A DNA stretch of 64,000 bases, from the NCBI GenBank assembly GCA_949752735.1, contig OX457036.1, forward strand, positions 81,757,505 through 81,821,504, written 5' to 3'. The translations under genes and the position numbers were made by a program. Positions 49,101 to 56,515 of this stretch are shown here, one piece after another (position 1 is the first letter of the stretch; every line of letters starts with the position of its first letter). This DNA comes from Lumbricus terrestris (taxonomy: Eukaryota; Annelida; Clitellata; Crassiclitellata; Lumbricidae). The notes under the pieces are model-generated. The model worked only from the letters and a program-made list of their open reading frames with translations. It did no database searches and was not told the DNA's origin.

Positions 49101-49729
49101 TGGAAAAATCCGTTGAAGCCAGCATCCCACTTACATATATAATGAGATAAGCAGAAGAAAGTTAACATTCAATGCATTAAGTCAATACTAAATACACCAT
49201 AAGTAAAATCGTGCACCCAGTTTTACATGTAGCTCAAAACAAAACAAGACTTTAGTAGCGCAATGCCACATGTGCATGGATTTTATGCATCTGATAAACT
49301 AACTTTGAGTTGCCAATGCTACATGTTGTTGCTTATCCAGTTCAACTCCCTCAGCTGTGGGCACTATTTAATGTGTAGTGCAGTGTAAGTGGCGCCATCA
49401 GATGATTTCTAACTCATTATACACTGGCGTTACAGAATTACTGTTTGTTTATGCTCAACAAACCTCACTAGGTGGGGCCTGCCCTTTTAACAAACACTCG
49501 ACACCAGCACCGTGCAATCGCTTAGGACCCTGGGAAATCGAATTTGGATTTCTTATCGAATCCAACGATCAAACTGGCCGAAGAACTCCGAATAAAAATC
49601 AAACGGACATTTGTAAACACGATTAAAGCTTTGGATATCGCATCGAAATACATTAATAAGAATGATTAATGAAAGACGAACGAAGCAATCGATGATTACC
49701 TCGCTGTTGAATGCGTTCACAGTCTCCAT
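18191..49729 (-). CDS. SCAF4/8: SCAF4/SCAF8 homologue: RNA polymerase II CTD-binding, RRM-containing factor, 18 exons
   Basis: SCAF4 and SCAF8 bind the phosphorylated C-terminal domain of RNA polymerase II in the nucleus and suppress premature transcript termination. All 18 exons read here have GT-AG borders and matching phases, totalling 6948 nt (2315 residues plus stop). Order: CTD-interacting domain (residues 1-146), spacer with glutamine-rich stretch (213-295), Ser/Thr-rich linker, RS region (about 520-565), RRM (about 600-670) with the family's RWDVDLGVTYVPW extension, then a low-complexity Gly/Pro/Met tail (about 820-2200) and a short basic, Ser-rich C-terminus. The protein is nearly twice the length of human SCAF8 because of the tail, most of it from a single exon of 1189 codons. 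The start ATG at 49729 gives METVNAFNSE, matching the vertebrate N-terminus. One gene versus SCAF4 or SCAF8 cannot be separated here. Confidence 0.95.
19181..19542. mobile_element. hAT-type MITE, 362 bp, perfect 8-bp target duplication GTCTAATC
   Basis: Ends CAGTGGTTCCCAACC and GGTTGGGAACCGCTG are inverted repeats, flanked by GTCTAATC at 19173-19180 and 19543-19550. Internal sequence repeats 'gggccactttttct'. No transposase is present. It sits in the last intron of the SCAF gene. The terminus is that of a widespread hAT family. Confidence 0.92.
20371..23938 (-). CDS. SCAF4/8: SCAF exon 17: giant low-complexity exon with M-P-x-G-P repeats
   Basis: A single open exon of 3568 nt, phase 0 in and phase 1 out. 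It starts ESALSMSNDEPRILSEAD and gradually turns into Gly/Pro/Met repeats built on G-P-N-x-M-P-x-G. The core at about 21595-21720 is a 30-bp coding tandem repeat (10 residues, GPNRMPFGLD) with near-identical units; the rest is older and diverged. A later block repeats GGRFPGPGG. The reading frame is open over 1189 codons, so the repeat is under coding constraint. Human SCAF4/8 have shorter Pro/Gly/Met-rich tails. Confidence 0.93.
21595..21720 (-). repeat. 30-bp coding minisatellite (10-residue units GPNRMPFGLD)
   Basis: Four adjacent 30-base units at this position differ at only a few bases, much less than units elsewhere in the exon. This suggests recent expansion or gene conversion. The unit length keeps the frame open. 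Confidence 0.85.
24364..24610. mobile_element. hAT-type MITE, 247 bp, perfect 8-bp target duplication AGGATATT
   Basis: Inverted ends TAGTGGCGTAGCCAGG and CCTGGCTACGCCACTG are flanked by AGGATATT at 24356-24363 and 24611-24618. The first base of the left end (T for C) is a point change from the consensus CAGTGGCG. The interior is T-rich, with 'ggggggtttaacccccgaaacccccc'-type sequence at the right. Lies between SCAF exons 16 and 17. Confidence 0.9.
24870..25010 (-). mobile_element. Possible tRNA-headed SINE fragment
   Basis: Read on the minus strand, a tRNA-like head with a B-box-like 'ggcttcaaatcc' near 24962 is followed by 'ccatgggtggcc', comparable to the SINE family at 30075. Short and diverged. 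Confidence 0.35.
25084..25184 (-). CDS. SCAF4/8: SCAF exon 16
   Basis: Acceptor ATTATTAG, donor GTAAGT. 101 nt; encodes a Ser/Glu-rich linker (SDQAVEETNSLGESLK). Not a conserved domain; accepted because frame and phases fit both neighbours. Confidence 0.8.
26091..26273 (-). CDS. SCAF4/8: SCAF exon 15
   Basis: Acceptor TTTGCTGTAG, donor GTAGGA, phase 1 out. Encodes a Ser/Pro/Asn-rich linker (LPPRSLPPSANTPPNNNPSA) after the RRM extension. Confidence 0.8.
26662..26827 (-). CDS. SCAF4/8: SCAF exon 14 (post-RRM extension)
   Basis: Encodes VTWAPNIGIKESEFKSRWDV followed by DLGVTYVPWDRL, matching the conserved stretch after the RRM of SCAF4/8 (FWDVDLGVTYIPWEKVK). Ends in phase 1 at GTAAGT. The strongest single family signature in the gene. 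Confidence 0.95.
27182..27289 (-). CDS. SCAF4/8: SCAF exon 13 (RRM, RNP1)
   Basis: 36 codons, phase 0 both sides. LIPQRGCAFACFDSRQEATR carries the RNP1-like RGCAFACF strand of the RRM, against PPRGCAYVCMVHRQDAFRAL in human SCAF8. Confidence 0.95.
27775..27872 (-). CDS. SCAF4/8: SCAF exon 12 (RRM, RNP2)
   Basis: Opens after TTTGGTTTGTTAG; an AG a few bases further in (CTGCAG) would break the frame, so the upstream one is used. CSVTLWIGNVSKQLKEETLL matches CSTTLWVGQVDKKATQQDL; LWIGNV is the RNP2 strand. Confidence 0.92.
28356..28456 (-). CDS. SCAF4/8: SCAF exon 11
   Basis: Encodes WRPSEPEKDISRWERVHEHP and GLPPLKEQHAC, the link from RS region to RRM; human SCAF8 has KKGLPPIRSKTLSVC at the same place. 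Phase 2 in, phase 1 out (GTGAGT). Confidence 0.9.
28860..28949 (-). CDS. SCAF4/8: SCAF exon 10 (RS region)
   Basis: Encodes NSRRSRSRSQSRSIIPVDKK, an arginine-serine repeat followed by a lysine patch. RS repeats are typical of SR-like nuclear proteins and are phosphorylated. Donor is GTTAGT. Confidence 0.9.
29393..29460. repeat. (TA)n-rich microsatellite
   Basis: Interrupted TATATA tracts within the intron between SCAF exons 9 and 10. Confidence 0.9.
29573..29946 (-). CDS. SCAF4/8: SCAF exon 9
   Basis: Starts after CTTTCTTTGCAG and ends in phase 2. It encodes a highly charged stretch (WKRDSERDGWDRGEKDEWKR) ending in RRRSRSKSPS, the start of the RS region. Confidence 0.9.
30075..30365 (+). 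mobile_element. tRNA-headed SINE
   Basis: Begins GGGCTCAGTAGTGCAGAGGT with a pol III A box, followed by a B box GGTTCAAATCC at 30127-30137. The tRNA-like part ends near 30148. The body includes 'ggaggactggtcaccc' and 'acccatggctgc', shared in inverted orientation with 10385-10690. It is not a true tRNA gene: the acceptor stem is not formed and the body is conserved between copies. Confidence 0.7.
31821..32076 (-). CDS. SCAF4/8: SCAF exon 8
   Basis: Begins after TCATTTGCAG and ends in phase 0 at GTCAGT. Encodes a Ser/Asp-rich linker (TYDRDIDQSHDDISDIV) with SRKHK. The leading T completes the split codon from exon 7, which fixes the frame. Confidence 0.85.
32452..32540 (-). CDS. SCAF4/8: SCAF exon 7 (short, not in a long ORF)
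   Basis: 29 codons plus 2 nt between a CATGAAG acceptor and a GTAGGC donor, reading KFADVSYTESDLDDDRRDVN. The acidic stretch after KF corresponds to NKKLMDRFDFGEDSEHSEE of human SCAF8. It is required: without it exon 6 (phase 0) and exon 8 (one leading base) do not join in frame. Confidence 0.78.
33285..33640 (-). mobile_element. Degenerate CR1/L2-like LINE 3' fragment
   Basis: Minus-strand translation resembles, with stops, the end of the reverse transcriptase at 5823-7799 (the block around QPPRSTRSSSSITLL and the FHSKLKTLLF helix). Lies immediately downstream of SCAF exon 6. Old copy. Confidence 0.5.
33679..33927 (-). CDS. SCAF4/8: SCAF exon 6 (glutamine-rich)
   Basis: 83 codons, phase 0 both sides. 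Encodes QQLQLHLMQQQLLQHLQMQQ and then NLMAQIQALTAALMSRLG, matching the QQLQQLIQTLQIQQQ / VVQLQALTAQLTAAAA segment of SCAF8 after the CTD-interacting domain. Confidence 0.92.
34090..34270 (-). mobile_element. tRNA-headed SINE fragment
   Basis: The minus strand reads a tRNA-like head with B box 'ggggttcaaatc' near 34232, then a body with 'gaggactgaccagtcac', as in the copy at 30075. It ends next to the AATAG tail of the adjacent LINE. Confidence 0.5.
34272..35140 (-). mobile_element. CR1/L2-like LINE, 5'-truncated, 261-codon frame
   Basis: Frame 35118-34333 encodes the C-terminal third of a reverse transcriptase: NRLSLNSSKTLLIWLG, VRDLGVTIDNTLSF, IDYCNSLLIGLP, LHWLPLTARIQYKIL, and a terminal GSASD. 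The YAD box lies just upstream, where the copy is truncated. It ends in an AATAG tandem tail (34274-34299). Sits between SCAF exons 5 and 6, same strand. Confidence 0.9.
35978..36174 (-). CDS. SCAF4/8: SCAF exon 5
   Basis: Begins after TTATGTTGCAG and ends in phase 0 at GTAACT. Encodes a Ser/Thr/Pro linker and then DLVKNISQLLQQVQQ, corresponding to the AQILQSPQGQQLQQLIQ stretch of SCAF8. Confidence 0.88.
37391..37508 (-). CDS. SCAF4/8: SCAF exon 4 (CTD-interacting domain, last helices)
   Basis: Reads CKIVRVLNLWQKNNVFPPNI then IQPLLDMAA, against KIVRVLNLWQKNNVFKSEII and QPLLDMAA in human. Acceptor TATTTTCTTAG; phase 1 out. Confidence 0.97.
38380..39388 (+). mobile_element. CR1/L2-like LINE, 5'-truncated, one frameshift
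   Basis: Reads from FADDTQAYI through NRLLLNPSKTQFIWLGG and VRDLGVTLDCELSL. A two-base insertion near 38773 shifts the frame, and it resumes as VIARSLSHDALVVLVHAF to a terminal GWAGSASE. The 3' end has GGGAGCGCCTCTGAGTAG, GAAGGGGCGCTATATAAA and a TGAA tandem tail (39371-39388). Antisense to the SCAF gene, in intron 3. Confidence 0.92.
40682..40843 (-). CDS. SCAF4/8: SCAF exon 3 (CTD-interacting domain core)
   Basis: 54 codons, phase 0 both sides. GLYVIDSIVRQSRHQFG is identical over 17 residues to human SCAF8 as I know it and forms part of the CTD phosphopeptide-binding face. Donor GTGAGT. Confidence 0.98.
41642..42648. mobile_element. Non-autonomous hAT element, 1007 bp, perfect target duplication GGCTAGAG
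   Basis: Ends CAGGGGTTCTCAAACTTT and CAGTTTGAGAACCCCTG are inverted repeats of Charlie-like hAT type, flanked by GGCTAGAG at 41634-41641 and 42649-42656. A LINE 3' end (GGGAGCGCCTCTGAGGAG with CTAAATAAATG, about 42430-42480) has inserted in it. A second, damaged copy is at 51650-52592. No transposase frame was found. Confidence 0.95.
42720..42905 (+). mobile_element. Two short LINE 3'-end fragments
   Basis: GGGAGCGCTTCTGAGTAA at 42729 and GGAACCCTCTGAGTAG at 42845 are each followed by 'cttgaa...gtgctatata' and, in the second, TGAATGAATG. These match the end of the LINE at 38380-39388. They are extreme 5' truncations. Confidence 0.6.
42920..43085. repeat. Degenerate tandem repeat, about 18-bp unit (agagagcacactgagcaa)
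   Basis: AGAGAGCA / GAGCACA words recur every 16-20 bases with heavy divergence. No coding potential. Confidence 0.6.
43630..43730. repeat. A/T homopolymer palindromic tract
   Basis: Alternating runs of A and T (aaatttaaaa..., ttttaatttaatttttt..., aattaaaa...) with self-complementary blocks, inside the element at 41205-43791. Confidence 0.8.
43792..46263. other. SCAF intron 2, no recognised feature
   Basis: AT-rich intron sequence. A pyrimidine-rich patch (TCTCCCCTCTTCTCC-like) lies at 44950-45010. No exon with family support was found on either strand. Confidence 0.6.
46264..46475 (-). repeat. Dispersed repeat, copy 2 (partner of 5199-5345)
   Basis: The minus strand from CTTAAAGTGTGACTGGATGG through CTTATTTTCAAATCTGAATG matches the FEZ-intron copy. 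Further similarity follows around 'gcgctgt'. Two copies in unrelated introns imply a mobile or retroposed sequence of unknown class. Confidence 0.6.
47225..47353 (-). CDS. SCAF4/8: SCAF exon 2 (CTD-interacting domain, first helices)
   Basis: 43 codons, phase 0 both sides. LCSLYSMKPPISKTKMVELT, then AAKFYKHIVQSIEKFINK, matches LYSLNDYKPPISKAKMTQIT and AIKFYKHVVQSVEKFIQK of human SCAF8. Acceptor GTTCTGCAG, donor GTAAGA. Confidence 0.97.
48500..48990 (+). mobile_element. CR1/L2-like LINE 3' fragment, degenerate
   Basis: Contains HDPLVPWSRTATVQHRAYAS, matching HDLLVPRSRTATAQHRAFAS of the copy at 34272-35140. The end 'gattaggttgtactgtgagaggagcg' also matches that copy. Several stops and frame breaks. 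In SCAF intron 1, antisense to the gene. Confidence 0.8.
49700..49729 (-). CDS. SCAF4/8: SCAF exon 1 (start codon)
   Basis: Ten codons, METVNAFNSE, ending in phase 0 at GAG|GTAATC. Vertebrate SCAF8 begins with a near-identical METVKTFNSE-like segment. An in-frame TTG just upstream is not a credible start. The 5'UTR extends upstream toward 49900. Confidence 0.9.
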
Positions 49730-50423
49730 TGCTGTCAACAGCTACAGTCAAAACGAATATTCATAATATCGAGTAATCTAAGTCAGCAGTAAATAAAATC
49801 CACGACCGCAGATATCGTCCTATTTAAAACATCTTCCTTAACTTTGTCAAATTCCTTTAAATTTCTTTTCTGCAGATATAACAACATGGCTATCGATGGA
49901 GCTCGGGCCGTTGTCAAACGTGTCTACATGTATTTGCACAAGTGATCATCTTAAATAGCCCAATGTGCAGCGATTTTGAAAACTACAACACATAATAGCA
50001 CAGCCAACAGATTTTTACAAACTAGGCCTAGTCTAGTCATCGGAGTGCTCCAAAGAGTAGGCCTATGTTAATTACATCTTGAACTGTATTTTAAACTCAA
50101 AAGGCCTAATCAATCAAACTTTTTCAGAAATCCCTCGTCTTTTCTTTGCGTTGCTGGACTGGGAGCGCTCGATCCCGAGTAGGTTTTTTGAAGGGTCGCT
50201 ACGAAAGTCCATAAAATGAATGAATAAATGAATGAATGAATGAATCAATGAATCAATGAATCAATGAAATATATAAACATTTCCTCCATAATTAAGTGCC
50301 CAATGCTGATCGATGTTCTCGTGAAATGTGATTTTAACATCACTCGATGGAGGGCGCCACGCGTAAAGATTTTCCATGCTCAAGTCTAGAATTTTAAGTT
50401 TTTGGAACGGTGACAGAATTACC
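49730..50423 (-). promoter_or_regulatory. Presumed SCAF promoter/5'UTR; LINE tail at 50155-50265
   Basis: Lies upstream of the SCAF start. No TATA box was seen. At 50155-50265 (plus strand) there is a bare LINE 3' end, GGGAGCGCTCGATCCCGAGT with GAAGGGTCGCTACGAAA and a TGAA/TCAA tandem tail. Control elements cannot be resolved. Confidence 0.35.
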
Positions 50424-50723
50424 GAGCCCCTAAAAGGACATTAATGCAAACATATGATCTCGTGCGCACGAGATATTATCTCGTGCGAACGAGATATTAT
50501 CTCGTGCGAACGAGATATTATCTCGTGCGCACGAGATAATATCTCGTGCGCACGAGATAATATCTCGTGCGCACGAGATAATAAGTCGTGCGCACGAGAT
50601 AATAAGTCGTGCGCACGAGATATTATCTCGTGCGCACGAGATATTATCTCGTGCGCACGAGATAATATCTCGTGCGCACGAGTTACTTAGCCAATCACAG
50701 ATCGTTTCTGTGATGCGTCACGG
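50424..50723 (+). mobile_element. Palindromic-array element, copy A (11 units of 21 bp)
   Basis: A unique left flank (GAGCCCCTAAAAGGACAT) leads into 11 tandem 21-bp units at 50457-50687, each built on the 18-bp perfect palindrome ATCTCGTGCGCACGAGAT plus ATT or AAT. The right flank follows (AGCCAATCACAGATCG, TTTCTGTGATGCGTCACGG). The flank contains a small stem-loop (ATCACAG/CTGTGAT). Both flanks and array recur inverted at 62347-62617, so array plus flanks move as one unit. As 21 is divisible by 3, both strands stay open, giving meaningless SCARDI-type frames. No transposase; class unknown. Confidence 0.85.
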
Positions 50724-51028
50724 GTCGTGTTCAGTAAGTTGTTGCCATGACTGCGGTAGCGATAAACGCATGTTTTGGTTCGCATGCTGGCGATTTTGAG
50801 CGACGAATTGCTTCGATAGCAGTCAATTCCTTGTTGGAATGTTTTAAAAGAATGTATAATTTATTACTAGTGTTAACTGTGAGCTTTGCGTTTAAAAGGT
50901 TTTTATCCTTTTCAATCAGATTCAATTAACGTGTAGACCTACGATTAATGGTTTACAAATTTTAATTGCCAATTTTTTGACGCGTTAATCGCACGGAGGC
51001 GAAACTGCAGTATCAGTGACCGTGTGTG

Positions 51029-51085
51029 TCGGTTAGGGTCAGGTTATGCGTCGTTAGGGTCAGGTGAAGCGTCGTGAGGGTCGTT
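51029..51085 (+). repeat. Short telomere-like imperfect tandem repeat
   Basis: GTCGGTTAGGGTCAGGTTATGC, GTCGTTAGGGTCAGGTGAAGC and GTCGTGAGGGTC are three imperfect units of about 21 bases. They contain TTAGGG only as part of a longer unit, so this is not a true telomere relic. Confidence 0.6.
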
Positions 51086-51649
51086 TTGGGTTAGTGTCGC
51101 CATTAGATACTATATAGGGTGAATTCGGATAAACCTGGCCACCAATCTAAACATGGCCAGTTGGCCACCTAAGGTAGTTCATGTATAATTCCAGAATGAA
51201 CCACCCTTTCGGCAAAAATTGCTTACCACTTCGTGTGCCTCTTGTCTTCCTTTAAAAACGCTAGGTGTCGCTTCAGTTCGTATCTAAAGTTGTTGTTTAC
51301 ATTTAAGAATATTTGGCGTTGACGATTTAAACTGAATCTGAATCTTTCTACTTGAATAGGGTGAATTTCTGCTAAGCCTCGTGACTCCAATTTAAACCTA
51401 AATTCAGTGCTGTTTGTGATTATACAATTAATGTAGTTACTTTTATAGCATTTTGGTAACAAGCTTTGTACGTTTCACGTATAAGGATTGGAATTATAGA
51501 CTGGAATATGCATGGCCAGGTCAAACTGTAATGGTCAGATTGACCTGGCATTTAAATCTGGCCAATGCCATTTTCGGCTTGATGGTGGTTGTGTGCCTGG
51601 TAACTAATTATTCTGTAACAAGAAGTTAATTTTCTGACTTGCTAACCGT

Positions 51650-52592
51650 CTATAGTGCTGTGGGCTTGTTTAAAGTAGCTCAGATTTTTTAAAATATGGT
51701 TTAATATTTGACAATTTCAAAAGCAAATTACCCAATGTTTGTTTTTGATAGGATATTCGTTCGATGTAGGCTTTGTACTGCAGTGGGTCTTTTGTTCTGT
51801 AGTTAAGTTTTTTGTTCTTTTTTCATAATTGCTTGTGACTCAGCAGCGTTGAACTTTTCAGTTTCCATTTATTTTGTTGTGTTTTCTCTTCCGTTTTTTC
51901 TAGCATAAGTTGCCTGATTGTGCTTTGTCACATTTGTCATCCACTGCGTTGATTTTGCAAAGTTTTCGTCATGGCCACCTCACATCGTCAACTCAATATA
52001 CTAGTTGATGTCCCTAGACAGCGAGATTATTTTATTCCTTTAGGGCCTCCCCTTTTTGTAACCAATGAGCAGGAGGTGTAAACCTGTCATGTATACTTTG
52101 GTTGCAAAATAAAAATATTTGATTGATTGATTGATTGATAGCAAGCATAGTTTAAAAACCAGTTTCACCCAGATATGACAAGCTGAAAGGAATCGCAAAT
52201 TGAAAGCTAGACCAGGAAATTAATCCTTAGGCCAATTCACCTATCTGTTATTTTAGTTCTATATATAAATATATATATATATGCTGAGAATTTCTGGCTT
52301 TGGTACTTTCAACCATTTATACATTATTTGCTTCAAGATTGTAGTGGTAGGCCAAAACATAAATATGTTGCATGCATTGTATAATAAATTATGTGAGTCT
52401 AATTATATGTTGTGAAAGAAAGAAATGACGATGCTGTTATATGCTGCAACGTTAGAAGTCATTGCTAATCAAAGAAACATGAACATAGAGTCCATAAACT
52501 CCAAAAAATTATATTTATGGAATTTTTCGCGTACCCCTACCAGCGCCTGGCATACCCCCGGGGGTACGCGTACCACAGTTTGAGAACCCCTG
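51650..52592. mobile_element. Second copy of the 1007-bp hAT element, left end lost, LINE tail inserted
   Basis: Blocks at 51660-51735 and 52150-52592 match 41945-42060 and 42060-42648 (for example 'cagtttcacccagat', 'gctgaaaggaatc', 'ttttcgcgtacccct', and the right end ACAGTTTGAGAACCCCTG). The intervening 51736-52143 is absent from the other copy. The left terminal repeat was not found. Confidence 0.85.
51736..52143 (+). mobile_element. Nested retroposon 3' end with (ATTG)n tail
   Basis: Interrupts the hAT copy. It ends AATAAAAATATTTGATTGATTG with a GATT tandem tail, and the short direct repeat GATAG borders both sides (left near 51749, right near 52137). It contains a short frame (MATSHRQLNILVDVPRQR) ending at 52080, perhaps the end of a LINE protein. 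Family unknown. Confidence 0.65.
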
Positions 52593-53284
52593 ATATATAC
52601 ACATATATGCACATAGACAAAGATCGGGAAGGGGCGCATATGTTAATATATACTGGTATACATATATAATTATATATGCAAATGGATAGTCTTCTGCCAC
52701 GCTGTAACGTCTTCTTCATCTAACTCTATATTTATGTAAGTTTATATAGGTATGATTGACTGAATCATTCACGCAGCAAAACATTAGTAGCACAACCTAT
52801 GTCATGTCCATATGCTACACCTGCTGCAGATTAAACTTCTTAAGCTGATTGTTGCATTGAAGTCATAACAACAGTGTCCATAAAAGATGTGGCAAATTAT
52901 AACTACAGTATAGGCACAATACTGAACTTATGTCGGCATCTGCATTACCATGCCAAAGTGACAAACATGTCAGGACTACCATTGCAATCGTTGTAAACTT
53001 CAAATGGTAAACTGTATAAGAATTACCGGTATGTTATCTTATCAGCTTCCTTAGTTCCTAGATCTTTTTACTAGGTAATTCTATCATCCAATGTACGCAA
53101 AAATTTCCGAACAGGACCCCACATTTCTTGATTCGGTCCTGTTCCCAAAGATAAATTTAGAATAACAATAAGTTCCTGCGATTTCAACCAATTCATAAAC
53201 TGGAGCTAATAAATCAGATGTGTGGGAGAACTTAGCCAAAATTTCGTCGACAATAACTTCGTTTTTGTTATTGTTGCAGTATTC

Positions 53285-53497
53285 TTGTTTGTTTGTATGT
53301 GCACTTGTTATAGCGCCCCTTCAAGCTCTCTCTACTCAGAGGCGCTCCCGAATGCAGAGCGGACACTGCATCGGAGTTTCACGCCGAAGCGCTGAGCAAT
53401 TGTGAGTGAAGAACTTGCCCAAGGTCCTTACGCGGCGAGGTGGATTCGAACCTTCCGGCTTCAAGGCAACGATGCCACCACTACACCACCGCGCCCC
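53285..53497 (-). mobile_element. tRNA-headed SINE with LINE-like 3' end, copy 1
   Basis: Read on the minus strand: GGGGCGCGGTGGTGTAGTGG (A box), then AAGGTTCGAATCCACC (B box), a central 'aattgctcagcgcttcggcg', and an end GGGAGCGCCTCTGAGTAGAG with AAGGGGCGCTATAACAAG. The end is shared with the CR1/L2-like LINEs in this window. Nearly identical to 62992-63211. Confidence 0.92.
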
Positions 53498-53577
53498 ACT
53501 TGCTAAGAAATTTCATCATTTCTGAAAATGCGGGCCCCTAAAACTGCGGGCCCGGGTCCTGCAGCACCCTTAGCACC

Positions 53578-53945
53578 TACCTTAATGCGGGCCTGAGAAC
53601 GGATGACAGTGCGAAGCTGGCGCAGCTGATAATAGAAATCTCGAGCAAGACGGTGAAGTTGAGGAGCAAAAGTGAGTTCTTGGTCAAATTGAACACCAAA
53701 GTCATGAACCGTGGTTGCAAGACAAAGCCAGGAAATTCAGATGCAAGTGAAAAGAGATCAAGCTTGGCAAGCTGCTGCCGTGTGTCCAACTAAATAAATT
53801 TTGTCTTAGATGGGTTCAAGCGTAGTCTATTGAGTGACATCCATGCCTCTAGAGCATCCTGCTCATTATCTGAACTGCTTCGACAGAATTAGAAGGGAGG
53901 CAATGGGTGTAAGCCTGGACATCGTCAGCATACTGCTGACCATAA
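53578..53945 (-). mobile_element. CR1/L2-like LINE fragment (YADD to LGV region)
   Basis: Translated with breaks it reads QYADDVQAYTHCLPSNS, then LNPSKTKFI and DTRQQLAKLDLFSLA. Several stops and shifts; a dead fragment of the same clade as 38380-39388. Confidence 0.75.
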
Positions 53946-54146
53946 CAGTGTACAGAAACAATGTGGCAAAGGATAGGTACAATACTGAACCTCTTTCAGC
54001 ATCTGCCACAGTGGCAAAATGTCATGACTACCATTGTCATCATGGTAAATTTCAGATGATCAACAGTATAAGAATGATACATCTTATCAATTTTCTTATT
54101 TTCATAAACCTTTTTATTAGAAATAATAATCTTTTCTTTAATAAAG

Positions 54147-54362
54147 TCCCTGCAAGATGCACTGCACTTTACATTTACCGGTACAAGTTATGCAGTAATC
54201 TTAATTAAACTTAAGTACAAACAGAACAGACAGCTTCGCAATTAAAGTGCGCTAATAGCAGCCTACAAAAGAAGCACGCCCAACGGGGGCTCGAACTCGC
54301 TACCTCTCGCACTCTACGCCACACACTCTACGCCAGCGTGTTATCCATTGTCCTACCAGGCC
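54147..54362 (-). mobile_element. tRNA-like SINE family C, copy 1
   Basis: Shares 'cactgc..tttacatttaccgg', 'tatgcagtaatcttaatta' and 'aatagcagcctacaaa' with 61960-62150 in the same orientation. On the minus strand the head includes 'ggtagcgagttcgagcccc', a B-box-like sequence. Confidence 0.65.
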
Positions 54363-54562
54363 CCCAGGTTCACAGGTAATTCTCAATCTATTCATCAAAT
54401 GAAAAGTTGTGATGTACAATGCACAGCACCAGCTGGAAGGAGCATCATCTCAAGTTCTCCCACACAATTTTTATCCAATGCTGCACCACGTCTCTGAAAT
54501 ATGTCCCTGATTTTTTGCACTTTTTCAGTTACTCCAACATCATTATCATTCACCTTCCCCAG

Positions 54563-55018
54563 ACCCCTCCAACCATCACCTTTTGAGCTTTCCCTTCCAA
54601 ACTAGTCTCACCTCTTCAAGAACTATGGAACCAGACTCAGCCCTCCTGTGGACAGCCCTTCTGACTTGCAGCATAGCTCACGAATAAACTGATGCCCTGT
54701 GCTAGGCTTTCGAGTGACGTTATAGGAGTTTTAAGAATATAAATACGAATTTGCAATCGTTCAGCATTCTCAGCTTGTGACCTGTATTGCACCCCTCCAA
54801 CCATCACCTTTTGAGCTTTCCCTTCCAAACTAGTCTCACCTCTTCAAGAACTATGGAACCAGACTCAGCCCTCCTGTGGACAGCCCTTCTGACTTGCAGC
54901 AGAGCTCACGAATAAACTGATGCCCTGTGCTAGGCTTTCGAGTGACGTTATAGGAGTTTTAAGAATATAAATACGAATTTGCAATCGTTCAGCATTCTCA
55001 GCTTGTGACCTGTATTGC
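54563..55018. repeat. Direct tandem duplication, 2 x 228 bp
   Basis: The segments starting ACCCCTCCAACCATCACC at 54563 and 54791 are nearly identical over 228 bases (one visible change is 'gcatagctc' versus 'gcagagctc'). Such low divergence points to a recent duplication or an assembly artefact. Confidence 0.95.
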
Positions 55019-56148
55019 ACCCGACAACATCCATCTTCGTATATCTGAAGAGAACATTTCAAACAGAGAACTCACCGAATTCACAATACAGGACATGAAC
55101 CAGTGCACCCTCTGCTTAAAAATTTGAGCAACATCTGCAATGAAGTGCCCCTGAATGATAATTTGTGTATTGTGATATAAGCACTCTGGTTTGTAAAGGA
55201 AAAAATCCAAAACAATTATAAATATTCCAGGCAATAATCATTTGCGACAAACAAAGAGCGTGAATCGGACTTTTGCAAAAATACAAGAAGTACACAACAC
55301 TGTTGAAAAGATACAGGATTTTAAAGAACAGGTAAAAAAAAGTGAAAAATTACAGGACATTTATACAGGCAATACAGGACCGCTATGACCCCTGCAACAA
55401 GCAGCCTGGTTTAAGAAATCCATTCTACTACTATGCTAAACTCTTCTAAAGCCAACGCATTCCGCCAGTGAGCGTGTCAGTAAATGGCTGAATTGATGAT
55501 GTGGCAGCCCCCGATGTAGCTCGTCCAGAATGCAAGACCTGATTCTATCGAAACCACAGTGCTGTTTTCTGAAATAAGAAGCAAACACCTTGATATGCTT
55601 TACACAGGTGTTTGCATTAGAAATGTAGAAATAAATGATAGTCAAAATTCACAGTAAATAGTGTCGCATCCCGTGTTGAAGGGCACATTTATCCTAGTGC
55701 AGGGCTGTTTTTAAGAAATTTTTAGAACTGCACGACCCCTTCTTTCCCTTCCCATCCTCCATGGTAAATCACTTCCAATTGGATGACAATGACCTTTTTG
55801 CTTGTTTTAACTGCACAGAACTTGTGACAGAAGTGCTTCTAGAGCTGCACAAGTTCATTTAGAACTGCACATTTTGTGTACAACTGCACGTTAAAAAAAG
55901 CCCTGCCCTAGTGGTATACGGGTAGGAATTTACTGACTCTGAAATGCTTCCATATTCAAAAAACTGCCAGTTTTCTTATGAAATATATATAATATAAAGT
56001 AAACCAATTTCATGCAAACACACAAACAATATTTCTTAGAATCGACGATGAAATGCGAGTATGATTGTCGTCTCAGGAGCTTCGTTTCAATTTGATCTGC
56101 TGACTGACTAGACTCACTAGAGTACTATTATTATTATACAATAAGTAA

Positions 56149-56515
56149 GAGCGGATACAGAAAACTTCAAAGGGCCAAAATGTCTAATATTGGGTCTTGG
56201 GGCAGGGAAAAATTTCGTCTTGGCCACCGAAAAATCTGATTTGCCGAATTCCCAAAAAATGCCGTATCCGCAAAAATAGTTTATGACCTTTTTTAGTCAT
56301 TTGCCAAATTCCCAACAAAAAGATACCATTTTATACGCCAAAAAGTTGTTGACCTTTTTTAGTCGAACAGTGTTTGTTTAGTTGTGGGCGTGGGGAGGCC
56401 TGCGAAGGTGCTCATGTGGGTGGCCACATCAACTTTCCGAGTCAGAATAGCTGGTAAAAAATAGAGACTTCTAAATGGGGTGGGGTCCATGGTCGGATTG
56501 GCCCCTGGATCTGTC
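56149..56515 (-). mobile_element. Possible MITE related to the element at 63888
   Basis: The minus strand from 'gatccaggggccaatccgaccatgg' through 'accagctattctga' matches the family start at the right edge of the window. The other end ('gagcggatacag') fits only weakly as an inverted repeat, and no target duplication is evident. Confidence 0.5.

Noticed and set aside
50454..50690. 78-codon ORF of SCARDI/SCERDI repeats (and HEIISRA repeats at 62343-62639)
   Set aside because: Pure consequence of a 21-bp palindromic tandem repeat being divisible by three; both strands stay open and no start, splice or conservation context exists.
51029..51085. Interstitial telomere repeat
   Set aside because: TTAGGG occurs only within a longer imperfect unit of about 21 bases, not as a hexamer array.
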